Source: Dehalococcoidales bacterium | Lineage (GTDB): Bacteria; Chloroflexota; Dehalococcoidia; Dehalococcoidales; UBA3254 | Assembly (NCBI GenBank): GCA_016926695.1 | Contig: JAFGOB010000125.1 | Location: 38,776 to 102,775, forward strand | Direction: 5' to 3' | Length of the DNA: 64,000 bases | Part shown: positions 45,510 through 55,898 of the stretch, piece by piece | Layout: every line of letters starts with the position of its first letter | How positions within the stretch are numbered: the stretch's first letter is position 1 | Program-made: the position numbers and the translations under genes | The notes under the pieces: model-generated | What the model was told of the DNA's origin: nothing | Database searches by the model: none | Seen by the model: the letters and a program-made list of their open reading frames with translations, nothing else

Positions 45510-47489
45510 CTATTGTTTACCTTTTATCAGACTGTCAACCACAGCCGGGTCAGCCAGGGTGCTGGTATCACCCAGATTGCCAGTATCACCGGCTGCAATT
45601 TTGACCAGGATTCTCCTCATGATCTTGCCGCTGCGGGTCTTGGGTAGACCTTCGGCATACTGGATCTTATCCGGGCTGGCGATCGGACCGATGACCTTAC
45701 GAACATGAGTGACCAGTTCTTTTTTCAGTTCATCCGTTCCGGTAACTCCGGCCTTGAGGGTAACATAGGCGTAAATGCCTTCACCCTTGATGCTGTGAGG
45801 CATGCCCACCACGGCGGCTTCAGCAACTGAGGCATGAGACACCAGGGCACTCTCTACCTCGGCTGTACCGATACGGTGACCCGAGACCTTGATAACGTCA
45901 TCAATACGGCCCATCAGCCAGTAGTATCCGTCTTCATCCACCCTGGCGCCGTCACCAACGGTATAGACGCCGGGGAATTGTACAAAGTATTTCTCCTGGA
46001 AGAGTTTGGGGTCATCCTTTTCATCACCCCAGATACGCCTCATAAGGCCTGGCCATGGCCGTTTGATGACCAGGTAGCCGCCCTCATTGACCTCTGCCGG
46101 AGAACCATCCGCCCTCAGGATAGCCGGTACGCAGCCGGGGAAGGGCACAGTTGCAGAACCGGGTTTCTGAGGAACCGCACCTGGCAGAGGAGAGATCAAA
46201 ATACCGCCGGTCTCGGTCTGCCACCAGGTATCAACCAGCGGACACTTGCTCTTGCCTATATTCTCATAATACCAGATCCATACCTCAGGATTAATAGGCT
46301 CGCCTACGCTTCCCAGCAGTCTCAGCGAGGAAAGATCGTGCGAATTGATATAGTCAATGCTTTCTCTCATCAATGAGCGGATCACGGTGGGAGCGGTATA
46401 GAAAATGCTGACCTTGAACTTTTCGATAATCTCCCAGAACCTGTCCGGTTTGGGATAAGTCGGAACGCTTTCAAACATAAGGCTGGTAGCGCCGTTGGAT
46501 AACGGACCGTAGACTATGTAAGTATGCCCGGTAATCCAGCCGATATCCGCCGTACACCAGTGAATATCTTCGTCCTTTAAATCGAAAATCCATTTTGAAG
46601 TCTGGTAGGCATACATCAGATAACCGGCTTGAGTATGTAAAACACCCTTGGGTTTACCGGTGCTTCCACTGGTATACAGGATGAAGAGCGGGTCTTCCGC
46701 GTCCAGGACCTCCGGTTCACACTCAGCTTTGATATCCGGATCAGCCATGAGATCATGCCACCACAGGTCGCGACCTTCTTGCATTGTCACTTCACAGCCG
46801 GCTCTCTTTACCACGATGGCATTCTTTATGCAGGGATTTGCCGCCATAGCCGTATCTGCACCGGCCTTGTTGGCAATTGTCTTACCGTTGCGGTAGTAGC
46901 CGTCGGTACATATCAGCAGGCAGGCGGTGCTGTCTGCAATCCTGTCCCGGAGGGCTTCAGCGCTGAATCCGCCGAAGACGATGGTGTGTATGGCGCCAAT
47001 CCTGGCACAGGCAAGCATTGATATGGCCAGCTCGGGAATCATGGGCAGGTAAATACAGACCCGGTCTCCCTTCTTTATGCCCATCTTTTTAAGGACATTG
47101 GCAAACTTGTTTACTTCATAATAAAGCTGCTGATAAGTCAGGGTCCTGGTCTCTCCCAGAGGCTCTCCCTGCCATATAATGGCTGCTTTATTGCGACGCC
47201 ATGTTTTGCAATGCCTGTCCAGGCAGTTGTAGCTGACGTTAATTTTTCCGCCTACAAACCAGGAATGCTTGGCCTTCGCGAAGTCTTCCACAAGTACTTT
47301 GTTCCATTTTTTATACCAGTCCAGGTCCTGGGCCATTTCCGCCCAGAAACCTTCAGGATCATCAACAGAACGCTGGTATATCTTTTTGTACTCGTCCATG
47401 CTTTTGATATAAGCTTTTTTACTGAATTCCTTCGGAGAAGGGAATATCCTCTTCTCCTCCATCATGGAAGTGATTCCACCTTCGGGCAT
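45510..47489 (-). CDS. acs: Acetyl-CoA synthetase inserted in the atp operon
   Basis: 659 aa. Activates acetate to acetyl-CoA through acetyl-AMP. AMP-binding P-loop [20 protein letters not shown], the [11 protein letters not shown] acetate/AMP site, and the catalytic-acetylation Lys region [20 protein letters not shown] precedes the ATG. It lies between atpH (72 nt upstream) and atpA (73 nt downstream) in the same direction, so it is probably transcribed with the ATP synthase. Full length with a slightly extended C-terminus. Confidence 0.97.
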   Translation of the reverse strand: MPEGGITSMMEEKRIFPSPKEFSKKAYIKSMDEYKKIYQRSVDDPEGFWAEMAQDLDWYKKWNKVLVEDFAKAKHSWFVGGKINVSYNCLDRHCKTWRRNKAAIIWQGEPLGETRTLTYQQLYYEVNKFANVLKKMGIKKGDRVCIYLPMIPELAISMLACARIGAIHTIVFGGFSAEALRDRIADSTACLLICTDGYYRNGKTIANKAGADTAMAANPCIKNAIVVKRAGCEVTMQEGRDLWWHDLMADPDIKAECEPEVLDAEDPLFILYTSGSTGKPKGVLHTQAGYLMYAYQTSKWIFDLKDEDIHWCTADIGWITGHTYIVYGPLSNGATSLMFESVPTYPKPDRFWEIIEKFKVSIFYTAPTVIRSLMRESIDYINSHDLSSLRLLGSVGEPINPEVWIWYYENIGKSKCPLVDTWWQTETGGILISPLPGAVPQKPGSATVPFPGCVPAILRADGSPAEVNEGGYLVIKRPWPGLMRRIWGDEKDDPKLFQEKYFVQFPGVYTVGDGARVDEDGYYWLMGRIDDVIKVSGHRIGTAEVESALVSHASVAEAAVVGMPHSIKGEGIYAYVTLKAGVTGTDELKKELVTHVRKVIGPIASPDKIQYAEGLPKTRSGKIMRRILVKIAAGDTGNLGDTSTLADPAVVDSLIKGKQ

Positions 47490-47561
47490 TTGTTTTCCTC
47501 CTATTTTTTAGTTTTCAAGCTAATTTAGTATCCTTACGTTAACCCCACACCTGAATTTATA

Positions 47562-48125
47562 CTACTGGTTTTCCACTGTATTTCCTGCCTCGGCCCTTAT
47601 CAGGCGATATCTCAGCGATTCAAGTTGACTGACGGTGCTGCCGTCTATTATTTTCCCGCAGACCCTGGCGATAAGACCTCCGATAATAGCAGGGTCTACT
47701 TTTTCAACCAGTACAATCTTTCTACCTGTCAACGCTTGCAGGTATGATGCCAGGCCTTCTCTTTCTTTCCCTTCCAGCGGAACAGGCGTTTTTACTTCCG
47801 CCTTGGCTATACCCCGATAATCATACGATAAGTGCTGGTAGACGGAAAATATTTCTCCCATCAGGCCGAAATCGCCGCGGCTGATCAGGATATACGCCAG
47901 GTTCTGTACCAGAGGGTCAAGCTCTTTAATCTGGTCTTTGATTAGCCTCGCTTTCTGATCGAAAGAGAAACGGGGATTATCGATGGCTGCCGAAAGGTCC
48001 TCATTTTTCTCCAGAGCAGCCAATTTCTTTAAATCGTCCTGCCAGCGTTCGATTTCTTTTCTCTGCACCGCTATCTGGAATATCGCCTGTGAATAGCGCT
48101 TGGCATGATGCAAATTCCCTGCCAA
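47562..48125 (-). CDS. atpH: ATP synthase delta subunit
   Basis: 187 aa, part of the peripheral stalk joining F1 to subunit b. N-terminal helical bundle HHAKRYSQAIFQIAVQRKEIERWQDDLKKL and C-terminal LVEKVDPAIIGGLIARVCGKIIDGSTVSQLESLRYRL, the conserved end of the family. 21 nt after atpF. Confidence 0.95.
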   Translation of the reverse strand: MAGNLHHAKRYSQAIFQIAVQRKEIERWQDDLKKLAALEKNEDLSAAIDNPRFSFDQKARLIKDQIKELDPLVQNLAYILISRGDFGLMGEIFSVYQHLSYDYRGIAKAEVKTPVPLEGKEREGLASYLQALTGRKIVLVEKVDPAIIGGLIARVCGKIIDGSTVSQLESLRYRLIRAEAGNTVENQ

Positions 48126-48146
48126 TATTTTTTCTCCCGGATTTTT

Positions 48147-48647
48147 TTAACCTCTATTTTTGCTCTTGCTTTCCTGTAATACCTTGTCGATAATGGCTTT
48201 ATGCGCTTTTTTATCCAGTGTCTGACCTATCACCTTTCCTGCGGCCAGAACTGTCAAATCCGCGAACTCATGGCGAATCTCGTCAACCGCGCTTTCCCTC
48301 TCTGCTTTAATAGCCTGGCGTGCCTTCTCGACCATCAATTCAGCTTCTTGTTTGGCCTGTTCCTGAGCACTGGTCCGAATCTCTTCACCGTTCTGGGTAG
48401 CCTTCGATATTATTTCCTGCGCCTGCTGGCTGGCGGCCTGGATTTGCTTTTTCACTTCCTCTTCAGAACGTGCCGATTGAGCCTTCGCTATCTCAGCCTG
48501 TTCCAGGCTTTCCTTGACCCTCCTGGAACGCTCGTCCAGCATTCTAAGGAGCGGCTTATACGCTACTAGACGCAGGATCAAGAAAAGTATCAGGAAACTT
48601 ACTAATTGTGATACCAATACAGGCCATTCGATTCCAAGCCCGCCCAT
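48147..48647 (-). CDS. atpF: ATP synthase b subunit
   Basis: 166 aa. One N-terminal membrane helix (WPVLVSQLVSFLILFLILRLVAYKPLLRML) then a long charged coiled coil (RRVKESLEQAEIAKAQSARSEEEVKKQIQ...) forming the stator. Typical length for a homodimeric bacterial b subunit. Confidence 0.95.
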   Translation of the reverse strand: MGGLGIEWPVLVSQLVSFLILFLILRLVAYKPLLRMLDERSRRVKESLEQAEIAKAQSARSEEEVKKQIQAASQQAQEIISKATQNGEEIRTSAQEQAKQEAELMVEKARQAIKAERESAVDEIRHEFADLTVLAAGKVIGQTLDKKAHKAIIDKVLQESKSKNRG

Positions 48648-48729
48648 AGATTTTTACCCCCGGTTTAATTAATTTAACAGCTAAACAACTGAATCAGTCT
48701 TTTTATGTAAATTAATGCCATCCCGGTCT

Positions 48730-48972
<243 letters not shown>

Positions 48973-48995
48973 CTATTTGTCTATTAGTTAATCAG

Positions 48996-49952
48996 CTAAG
49001 AATGCTCTTCTTCGTGACTGCTAACAGCCACCGTCATAAACACCAGGGTTAGACCTCCGAATATCAAAGCCTGTACAAAACTGAAAAGACACTCAAGACC
49101 GTAAAACGGTATGGCAAAAATCATTGGTATCAGAAAGGCCGTTACCAGCAGCATGATTTCCCCTGCCATCATATTGCCGAACAGACGAAAACTGAAGCTG
49201 ACTATACGAATTATATGGCTTAAAAACTCCAGTAAACCGACCGCTAAGTCTATCGCACCGAAAAATATTGCCCCGAAGGCGGACTTCATCTTACCTGAGA
49301 AGAGCTTGCCAAGCCCGTTCTTTAGCTGTCCGATTCTTATAAATTCACCCAAATACCGTATTCCCAGCGTCTTAAAGCCAAAAAATTCTATGCAGACAAC
49401 AGAAAATATGGCGATAGCCAGAGTCAGATTCAAGTCCGTATTCGCCCCGCGGAAAAAGGTTACGTGCTCCCCATCCACCATCCTGTAAATGGCATCTCCA
49501 TAAAAAGGCAAAAGGCTTATCCAGGCGTTTACCAGTACGAAGATGAAGATGGTAGCCACAACGGGGAAAAACCTCCTGCCGTTCTTCTCGCCGGCTACAC
49601 TCTGACAAAAGTCCAGGAGTGAGCCGAAGACGAATTCCATCACTGATTGCAGTCCCGAGGGTACCATTTTCGGACGGCGAAAAGCGAAAAACGAAAGTAA
49701 AATAATGATGATAATCGAGATCCAGGCGGTAAACATGGTGTTTGTGATAATAAAATCGCCTAAATGGAAGAGATGACCGGGAGGTAAATGAGGTTCAGGA
49801 TCGGGTACCTGAAGCCAGCTTATCCCTATATTTTCAAAATACTTAATTCCAATGGCACCGTTGATAAAACCCAGAATGGTAAGTGCTAATACTACTACTA
49901 TGAGAATAATCAAAAGGGGAAAGGAACAACCTAAACAGCCCCTTTTTCGCAC
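48996..49952 (-). CDS. atpB: ATP synthase a subunit
   Basis: 318 aa, membrane stator that forms the ion half-channels. The essential Arg lies in SFSFRLFGNMMAGEIMLL, and FVQALIFGGLTLVFMTVAVSSHEEEHS closes the protein. It is longer than E. coli AtpB, with an N-terminal membrane segment and an outside loop (PDPEPHLPPGHLFHLGDFIIT) before the first core helix. Confidence 0.95.
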   Translation of the reverse strand: MRKRGCLGCSFPLLIILIVVVLALTILGFINGAIGIKYFENIGISWLQVPDPEPHLPPGHLFHLGDFIITNTMFTAWISIIIIILLSFFAFRRPKMVPSGLQSVMEFVFGSLLDFCQSVAGEKNGRRFFPVVATIFIFVLVNAWISLLPFYGDAIYRMVDGEHVTFFRGANTDLNLTLAIAIFSVVCIEFFGFKTLGIRYLGEFIRIGQLKNGLGKLFSGKMKSAFGAIFFGAIDLAVGLLEFLSHIIRIVSFSFRLFGNMMAGEIMLLVTAFLIPMIFAIPFYGLECLFSFVQALIFGGLTLVFMTVAVSSHEEEHS

Positions 49953-49955
49953 CGG

Positions 49956-50174
49956 TTATCTCCTTTCCTTTTTATTGTTTATCAAAGGTAACAGCATCTG
50001 ATAAACACCCCAAAAAGTAAGAATTAGTCCCAGGAACAAACCTGTTAATGTAAAAACAGGCTGGGTGTCGAATTTTCCATCCAGCCATAGTCCGCCAAAC
50101 ACACCGCCGACAATACAAAAACCAATATAGAAACCAACTCCCGTAAGCCGAACGACCGGACCCCAATTATTCAT
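49956..50174 (-). CDS. atpI: ATP synthase assembly protein AtpI/AtpZ-like
   Basis: 72 aa with two membrane segments: LTGVGFYIGFCIVGGVFGGLWLDGKF and FTLTGLFLGLILTFWGVYQMLLPLI. This is the short AtpI/AtpZ type often found first in atp operons, with a role in c-ring assembly or Mg2+ supply. It ends 3 nt before atpB. An 80-bp MITE-like element begins 26 bp upstream of its start. Confidence 0.85.
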   Translation of the reverse strand: MNNWGPVVRLTGVGFYIGFCIVGGVFGGLWLDGKFDTQPVFTLTGLFLGLILTFWGVYQMLLPLINNKKERR

Positions 50175-50200
50175 ATATCATTTTCAAGACGGCATTCTAT

Positions 50201-50280
50201 CTAGTGTAGCGTCTCAGACTTCTCTATACAATGAAATAAAGCTAAATTATTGGCAATTCTTCCGAAAGACACTACACTAG
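50201..50280. mobile_element. 80-bp MITE-like element upstream of the atp operon
   Basis: Inverted ends CTAGTGTAGCGTC (50201-50213) and GACACTACACTAG (50268-50280) bound an AT-rich interior without an ORF. The same ends occur in the element at 63458. CTAG fits the YTAR target duplicated by IS5-group elements. The rest of the 321-bp gap (50281-50495) shows no gene. Confidence 0.6.
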
Positions 50281-50495
50281 AATATAGAAATATAACTTAC
50301 ACCATTTGCTCACACCCACAACCCAGCCTTACTCCGGCTTATGGATTGTTTACACGAATAAGCACACGATCACGTATCGACCAGACAAATGCATAAACAC
50401 ATCTGTATTCTGCCCTTCCGCAGACGTTATTCAGCATGTTTATGTCTTCTCTAATTTACCTTGCGGGACCCCCCTGCTCTACCGTCGGGATTCAA

Positions 50496-51047
50496 CTATG
50501 ATTTTCGTTTGTCGAAATCTTCCAGATCAAGGGTATTAATAAAGTCGTAGAAAGCGGACATTTTTTTCATTTCATCTTCACTGACCTTTGTATCTGCATC
50601 CTTGCCTGAAAGTCCGTCCTCCATGCCGACTGGTTTTCCGGTCTCCCTGTCCAGCAATATCCCGGCTTTGTCCAGCACGGTTTCTTCCGCGAAGATAGGC
50701 ACCTCCGCCCTGACAGCCAGCGCTAAAGCATCACTGGGGCGTGAATCAACCTCCATCTGCTCCCCATCTACACTTAGCATTAGCTTGGCATAGAAAGTGT
50801 CGTTTTTAAGATCGCTTACCACAATCGAATTGATTGACGCTCCCAGAGCATCAATTACCGAACATAATAGATCATGAGTCAAGGGGCGAGGTACGCTTAC
50901 CCCCTGTAATTTCACAGCAATAGCGTCTGCTTCTGAAGGTCCAATCCAGATAGGCAAATATCGTTCTGCGGTTTTTTCTTTCAGAATTACCACACGCTGA
51001 TAATTCATCAGGCTAACGCGAATGCTGTCAACAGTCATTTCAATCAT
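50496..51047 (-). CDS. Bifunctional nuclease-like DUF151 protein
   Basis: 183 aa. The N-terminal DUF151 domain (IEMTVDSIRVSLMNYQRVVILKEKTAERYLPIWIGPSEADAIAVKLQGVSVPRPLTHDLL ... RPSDALALAVRAEVPIFA) is followed by an acidic C-terminus with a UvrC/UVR-like helix pair (EDEMKKMSAFYDFINTLDLEDFDKRKS). In plants related proteins are bifunctional nucleases; in bacteria the role is unsettled. Read leftward like its neighbours. Confidence 0.88.
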   Translation of the reverse strand: MIEMTVDSIRVSLMNYQRVVILKEKTAERYLPIWIGPSEADAIAVKLQGVSVPRPLTHDLLCSVIDALGASINSIVVSDLKNDTFYAKLMLSVDGEQMEVDSRPSDALALAVRAEVPIFAEETVLDKAGILLDRETGKPVGMEDGLSGKDADTKVSEDEMKKMSAFYDFINTLDLEDFDKRKS

Positions 51048-51205
51048 AGCCGTTCCTCCCCGGTTTCTAACCGCCTTGAAAATTCTACTCTAAACCGCTT
51101 CCGCTGTCAACCCGGAAGCCCTCCTTACCACCGTTTAAAACCATTGATTACATCTCTTCCGATTCATGGTAAACATGCATTTACATGCTGACACTCTAAG
51201 GGTCT

Positions 51206-52081
51206 TTAATTTTTCCCGGTGTGAATACCATCCCCATTTTCAAACGCCTGTAGCTCGTCAACTACTTCATTAATAGTTCTCTCCGAAGTGCTTGTACCGC
51301 TTGTAAGACCTATCTTTTGCTTGTTTTTAAGCCATTGAGATTCTATCTCTGACGCATTGCCGACTAAATACGACTCGGTTACTTTGGAACAAAGCTCCAG
51401 AAGGCGTCGGCTGTTAGCACTCGACCGTCCGCCTATAACCAGCATCAGGTCAACTTTTTTCGCCAGCTCCAGGGATTCTAACTGCCGCTTCCTTACCCCT
51501 TGACATATGGTATCCATAATACGGATTTCCGCGTTATCGGATAGCGCTATATCCAGAAATCTCTTGATAAAATCCGAGAAATTCTCCGGTATCTGTGTGG
51601 TCTGAGACAGGATACCGATCTTTCTCGGTAAAGTGGATATCTCAGCCAGGGGTTTCACGTCCAGTGTGGCTATTCCTTTCTCTCCGGCACAACCCATTAT
51701 CCCTTTTACTTCAGGGTGGCGTGCCTCGCCGTAGATCACCACCAAAAATCCAGCCTCGGCCAGTTTTCGCGCAGTGGTCTGCGCCCTTCTCACAGACGGG
51801 CAGGTAGTATCAACCACTTTTACCTTCATTTTTTTTAAATCGGCCTCTACCTTCGGACTTACCCCGTGTGCGCTTATAGCCACCACCTTGTTTTTTATCT
51901 GATCAAAACTGTCAATTACATTTATACCCTTTTCGCTGAGCTTTTTCAGTACTTCTTCATTGTGTACCAGGGCTCCCAGCGTATCAACGTTCCCCAGTTC
52001 CAGGGCGGTTTTTTCCAGGATGTCAATAGCCCTGCGTACCCCGAAACAAAAACCGATTTCTTTAACCTTGTATATTTTCAT
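51206..52081 (-). CDS. ispH: 4-hydroxy-3-methylbut-2-enyl diphosphate reductase IspH
   Basis: The ATG at 52081 follows GGAGG by 5 nt; an upstream ATG at 52114 lies inside plsC without a site. The 291-aa enzyme makes isopentenyl and dimethylallyl diphosphate in the MEP pathway using a [4Fe-4S] cluster. Cluster Cys blocks are KEIGFCFGVRRAID, VDTTCPSVRRAQ and DTICQGVRKRQ; catalytic Glu lies in the later SQTTQIPENF region. It overlaps plsC by 20 nt. Confidence 0.95.
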   Translation of the reverse strand: MKIYKVKEIGFCFGVRRAIDILEKTALELGNVDTLGALVHNEEVLKKLSEKGINVIDSFDQIKNKVVAISAHGVSPKVEADLKKMKVKVVDTTCPSVRRAQTTARKLAEAGFLVVIYGEARHPEVKGIMGCAGEKGIATLDVKPLAEISTLPRKIGILSQTTQIPENFSDFIKRFLDIALSDNAEIRIMDTICQGVRKRQLESLELAKKVDLMLVIGGRSSANSRRLLELCSKVTESYLVGNASEIESQWLKNKQKIGLTSGTSTSERTINEVVDELQAFENGDGIHTGKN

Positions 52082-52718
52082 TATATCCTCCCTCAGAACG
52101 GGCATATTTTCCATGGTATTTCTCAGGCAGCAATTCCGTAATATGCTCCATTATTTCAAATGTATATTCTGCCAGAAGGGTTTTGTTCAGCTTACGTTCA
52201 TACCCCGTCAGATAAAAAGGCCGGCCTATTTTGATCGTGATCCCCGGTCTGTGCCATATCCAGCCGAATCCCCTCATTGCCTCCGATCCCACTATCGCCA
52301 CGGGTAAAATCGCGGCTCTGCTGTGATAGGCCACAAAAGCAGAGCCGGTAAGCGCCGTCTGAAGACAGTTTTCAAGACTCCTTTTTCCCTCAGGGAATAA
52401 TCCAAGGACATGTCCGCTCTCCAGTACCCTCTTTGCTTCTTCCAGGGCCTTGCGGTTTGACTGTCCCCGGTATACAGGAAAGGCCCCGAATTCCCGGACA
52501 AAATAGCTGATAAACCGGCTTTGAAACAGTTCCTCCTTGGCCATGAAAATAATTCTTCTTCCCAGCTTTACGCCAAGCAGGACCGGGTCGCTTACGCTTA
52601 AGTGGTTGGATACAACAATAAGCGGTCCGTCAACCGGGACATTTTCTTTCCCTTCTACCCTGCATCTGGATAAAAGCCAGATCAGAGTCCGTGCCAGTAA
52701 AGTCAGTATGTAATACAA
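52062..52718 (-). CDS. plsC: 1-acyl-sn-glycerol-3-phosphate acyltransferase
   Basis: 218 aa. The HX4D catalytic motif is SNHLSVSDPVLLG, and the substrate block is GLFPEGKRSLENC, near the FPEGxRS consensus. The N-terminus carries one amphipathic/membrane segment. It makes phosphatidic acid for membrane lipids. It overlaps ispH; the two may be one transcript with pepA. Confidence 0.92.
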   Translation of the reverse strand: MYYILTLLARTLIWLLSRCRVEGKENVPVDGPLIVVSNHLSVSDPVLLGVKLGRRIIFMAKEELFQSRFISYFVREFGAFPVYRGQSNRKALEEAKRVLESGHVLGLFPEGKRSLENCLQTALTGSAFVAYHSRAAILPVAIVGSEAMRGFGWIWHRPGITIKIGRPFYLTGYERKLNKTLLAEYTFEIMEHITELLPEKYHGKYARSEGGYNENIQG

Positions 52719-52829
52719 AGCGGTTTTACATTCGAACGGTATTACTCACCGGAAACAGCATTTTCCCGTTGTTTTAGCGGCTTGCAGGCGACGCCTGTTC
52801 AGTTGCCGGAGAAAATCTATTCCGCTTTT

Positions 52830-54329
52830 CTACCTCTCATTAATAGACAGCGCCATATTAATCAGTGTCCTTACGGCCACACCTGTAGCGCCTTTGACGT
52901 TATAGCCTTTGTCCTTATCGAACACAGCGGTACCTGCTATATCCAGGTGTATCCATGGGATGGATTCCACGAATTCCTTTAAAAACAGGGCCGCTGTGAT
53001 GGCTCCCGCATATCTGCCACCGGTATTTTTTATATCAGCGACCGGACTTTTGTTTTGCTCTTTATACTCGTCATTCATTGGCAATTGCCACATCAGTTCA
53101 CCCGCCTGTTCTCCCAGGGCAATCGTCCGGTTGATCAATCCCTGGTCGTTTCCGAATATACCGCTGTAGATATCGCCCAGAGCCATATGGCATGAACCTG
53201 TCAGAGTAGCCACATCCACCATCCTCCGGGCCTTTAGTTTCCCGGCATAGCAAAGTCCGTCCGCCAGGATCAAACGGCCTTCAGCATCGGTGGAAATAAT
53301 CTCAACAGTCTTTCCATTCATCATCGTAATAATGTCACCCGGACGCATAGCTGTTCCACTGGGCATGTTTTCAGTGGCAGGTATAATAGCTGCCACGTTA
53401 ATATGAGGCTGCAACTGTGCCACGGCGTTTATTGCTCCCAAAACGGCCGCTGCTCCGGACATATCACTCTTCATCTCTCCCATGTTTTCAGAAGGTTTGA
53501 GTGAGATGCCGCCCGAATCGAAAGTAATGCCCTTGCCGATCATTGCGATATCCGGCTCGCTTCCTGCTGCGGCGTTGTACTTTAGTACGATGAATTTTGG
53601 CGGCTGCTGGCTTCCCTGGGATACTCCCAGCATCCCTCCCATCCCAAGCTCACGCATTTTCTCCCGTTCCAACACCTCTATTTCCAGACCCCTGTCCTGT
53701 GCCAGATGCCTGGCAATCTCCTCTATCCTGGCGGGATTCATGTAATTGGCAGGCTCATTCACCATATCCCGGGCCAGGTTGGTAGCCCCGGCTATAACCT
53801 TGCCCTTGCTGCACCCGCGCTTCAGTGATTCCACTACAGACGTTGAAGGGTCTATTATATCTAACTGCCCGATACCGTTGTATTCGGCAGGTCCGGTTAT
53901 GTATTTACGGAATGCATACGTTCCCAGCAATACCCCCTCGGCAATCGCCTGGCCTGTTATTTCAGGATCCGGACCGAAATTGCCCTCACAGGCAATATAA
54001 ACACCTTCTTTCACCCCTTTTTGACGCAGACCTCTGCAAACCTCCGCTAAAGCCACCCTGATCCTGTCGGCAGTTAAATCCGCCTTCTTACCCAGCCCCA
54101 TTATGGCTATCTTCCGGCAGGGAATTTTACCGAGACTGTAGATATATGTATTTTCCTTGAATTGCCCCTTGATTTCTCTTTGCTGCACCAGTTGTGATAC
54201 AAGTCCATCCAGCGCCTTATCCACTTTGCTCAGATTTTCCCCGAGTCGTGGCGAATCCTCACAATAGCCTAATATTATTGCGTCGCTTTTGCTTCCGGTA
54301 ATATCGCCTTGAATGACATTAAGTTCCAT
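52830..54329 (-). CDS. pepA: Leucyl (M17) aminopeptidase PepA
   Basis: 499 aa. Di-metal peptidase of the cytoplasm. The signature STDAEGRLILADGL (usual NTDAEGRL) and the metal ligands in MIGKGITFDSGGISLKPSENMGEMKSDMSGAAAVLG are intact. N-terminal macro-like domain present. No partner is required; its neighbours are lipid and isoprenoid genes. Confidence 0.96.
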   Translation of the reverse strand: MELNVIQGDITGSKSDAIILGYCEDSPRLGENLSKVDKALDGLVSQLVQQREIKGQFKENTYIYSLGKIPCRKIAIMGLGKKADLTADRIRVALAEVCRGLRQKGVKEGVYIACEGNFGPDPEITGQAIAEGVLLGTYAFRKYITGPAEYNGIGQLDIIDPSTSVVESLKRGCSKGKVIAGATNLARDMVNEPANYMNPARIEEIARHLAQDRGLEIEVLEREKMRELGMGGMLGVSQGSQQPPKFIVLKYNAAAGSEPDIAMIGKGITFDSGGISLKPSENMGEMKSDMSGAAAVLGAINAVAQLQPHINVAAIIPATENMPSGTAMRPGDIITMMNGKTVEIISTDAEGRLILADGLCYAGKLKARRMVDVATLTGSCHMALGDIYSGIFGNDQGLINRTIALGEQAGELMWQLPMNDEYKEQNKSPVADIKNTGGRYAGAITAALFLKEFVESIPWIHLDIAGTAVFDKDKGYNVKGATGVAVRTLINMALSINER

Positions 54330-54557
54330 TTATTCTCCTTACCTCTATCTGGTTTACTCTATTGCGATTGCATCAATCGTATCCGTTTTATCTTTAACAG
54401 CAAGACCTGTTAACGAAACGTGCTTTAACGAAGGTAGTAATCATACTGTTGGAAATAACCGTCCCCCGGAATATTCGGAAAGCCCTCACCTATGCGGGAT
54501 TACCGGGCAAGTATCCGGCAATCGAACTATTTGCGGACGTATTAAACATGAAAGGCA

Positions 54558-55481
54558 TTATGTCATAGGGCGGTGTTCGAAACTCTTGCCCCATTTTCCT
54601 GTGCGGACACCGTTTTCTAGTAACGCCGGTATCAGAAAGATGCTTACCAGTAACAGCATCAACAAAAGAAAATCTATAAACGAGATCCTGCCCCATGAAT
54701 AGCCGCTTATCAGCGCCAGAGCTATCGCTCCGGTCATAAACAGCACGGCTATTTTCATCCACCGCCGTCTGATGCGCACGAAGCTGAGAACACCAAAAGC
54801 CAGGGAAAGAAAGCTTATCCCTATCCAGGGACCAAAAACCATAAACCTGTTGTCATCAAACCCAAGACGCCATTCAGACAGAACAAAAAAGGCGATAATA
54901 AGCGGCATGGGGAAAAGCATAAGCGATAGGTGAAGCCAGTCTTTCTTCAATGTCTGGCCGACAACTCGCAGTATAAGCCATAAAGCCAGGGGAATGTACA
55001 AAAGGATGGCCACCCATGCCAGAGCCCTGGGCAGGAAGAGCAGTGAAAGTCCGGCGATTACTACAGGCAAAAGTGAATATCCCAGCCACGGGAAAAGCCA
55101 ACTGGACCTGCCGCGCCACCAGCCGTAAACTGTTGTGGTTAAGATCGCGAAGAGGAATACCAGGACCCAGCCTATTCCCCTCCACCAGTTCAGCAGGAAA
55201 ATCAGGCCGAATAGAATATGGGGAAGGGAAGCCATAAGGGCTTGCTGCCAGGTTCCCTGGCTGTGCGCTTCATAAATCTGGCGGGCCACTGACTTGGCTG
55301 ATCCGAATAGTCTAATGCAGGTATTGGCAGCTTCTTCTTCGTGAAGACCGTTCTCTTTTAGTTCCTGGACCTTATCTTCAATGTGAGTGGCAAGCTCATG
55401 AATGACCTCTTTTTCGGCTGGAGCTTCCAATCTCAGGTTGTTTTTAACGTTTTCTAAATATTCTTCAATTATGGCTGACAC
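54558..55481 (-). CDS. HAAS-domain membrane protein
   Basis: 307 aa. The N-terminal 75 residues form a soluble helical region (EYLENVKNNLRLEAPAEKEVIHELATHIEDKVQELKENGLHEEEAANTCIRLFGSAKSVARQIYEAH) of the HAAS/DUF1700-like type, followed by about eight membrane segments. Such proteins are usually encoded next to a PadR regulator, as here. The regulator gene lies 81 nt upstream. Function unknown; a membrane-stress role is often guessed. Confidence 0.82.
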   Translation of the reverse strand: MSAIIEEYLENVKNNLRLEAPAEKEVIHELATHIEDKVQELKENGLHEEEAANTCIRLFGSAKSVARQIYEAHSQGTWQQALMASLPHILFGLIFLLNWWRGIGWVLVFLFAILTTTVYGWWRGRSSWLFPWLGYSLLPVVIAGLSLLFLPRALAWVAILLYIPLALWLILRVVGQTLKKDWLHLSLMLFPMPLIIAFFVLSEWRLGFDDNRFMVFGPWIGISFLSLAFGVLSFVRIRRRWMKIAVLFMTGAIALALISGYSWGRISFIDFLLLMLLLVSIFLIPALLENGVRTGKWGKSFEHRPMT

Positions 55482-55562
55482 ATGACCGCCTTTTATTGCA
55501 CTTCCGCTGGCAGTGTCTGGCTAATCAAACGATTATAGTACCATATGAGCCATATTTGTTCT

Positions 55563-55898
55563 TCAGGCCTCACTGGGAAGAATTATCAGATTCATTGCTC
55601 TCAAAAATTCGTTCCAGTTACTCCTCTTCTCATGCAGCGTGGCGATGCCTTTTTCGGTAATATAATAATATTTACGCTGTTGTCCGCTGGGGAGTATTTG
55701 CCATTTGCCTTCAATCATTCCACTTTTTTCCAGCCTGTGTAAAGCTGGATAGAGCGTACCTTCCTTGAACCTGAAGTAACCCTGGCTGCGGTTCTCAAGC
55801 TCTTTGATAATCTGGTAACCGTACATGGGCTGGCTGGTAATCATGCAAAGCAATAGCGAATCAATATTGCTCTTGATTAAATCATGTCTTTCTGACAT
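55563..55898 (-). CDS. PadR family transcriptional regulator
   Basis: 111 aa from the ATG at 55898 (MSERHDLIK...), which has GGAGG at 8-nt spacing; earlier in-frame starts lie on the ribosome site itself. PadR winged helix: LLLCMITSQPMYGYQIIKELENRSQGYFRFKEGTLYPALHRLEKSGMIEGKW and the wing YYYITEKGIATLHEKRS. It is paired with the HAAS membrane protein downstream and probably represses it. Confidence 0.92.
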   Translation of the reverse strand: MSERHDLIKSNIDSLLLCMITSQPMYGYQIIKELENRSQGYFRFKEGTLYPALHRLEKSGMIEGKWQILPSGQQRKYYYITEKGIATLHEKRSNWNEFLRAMNLIILPSEA

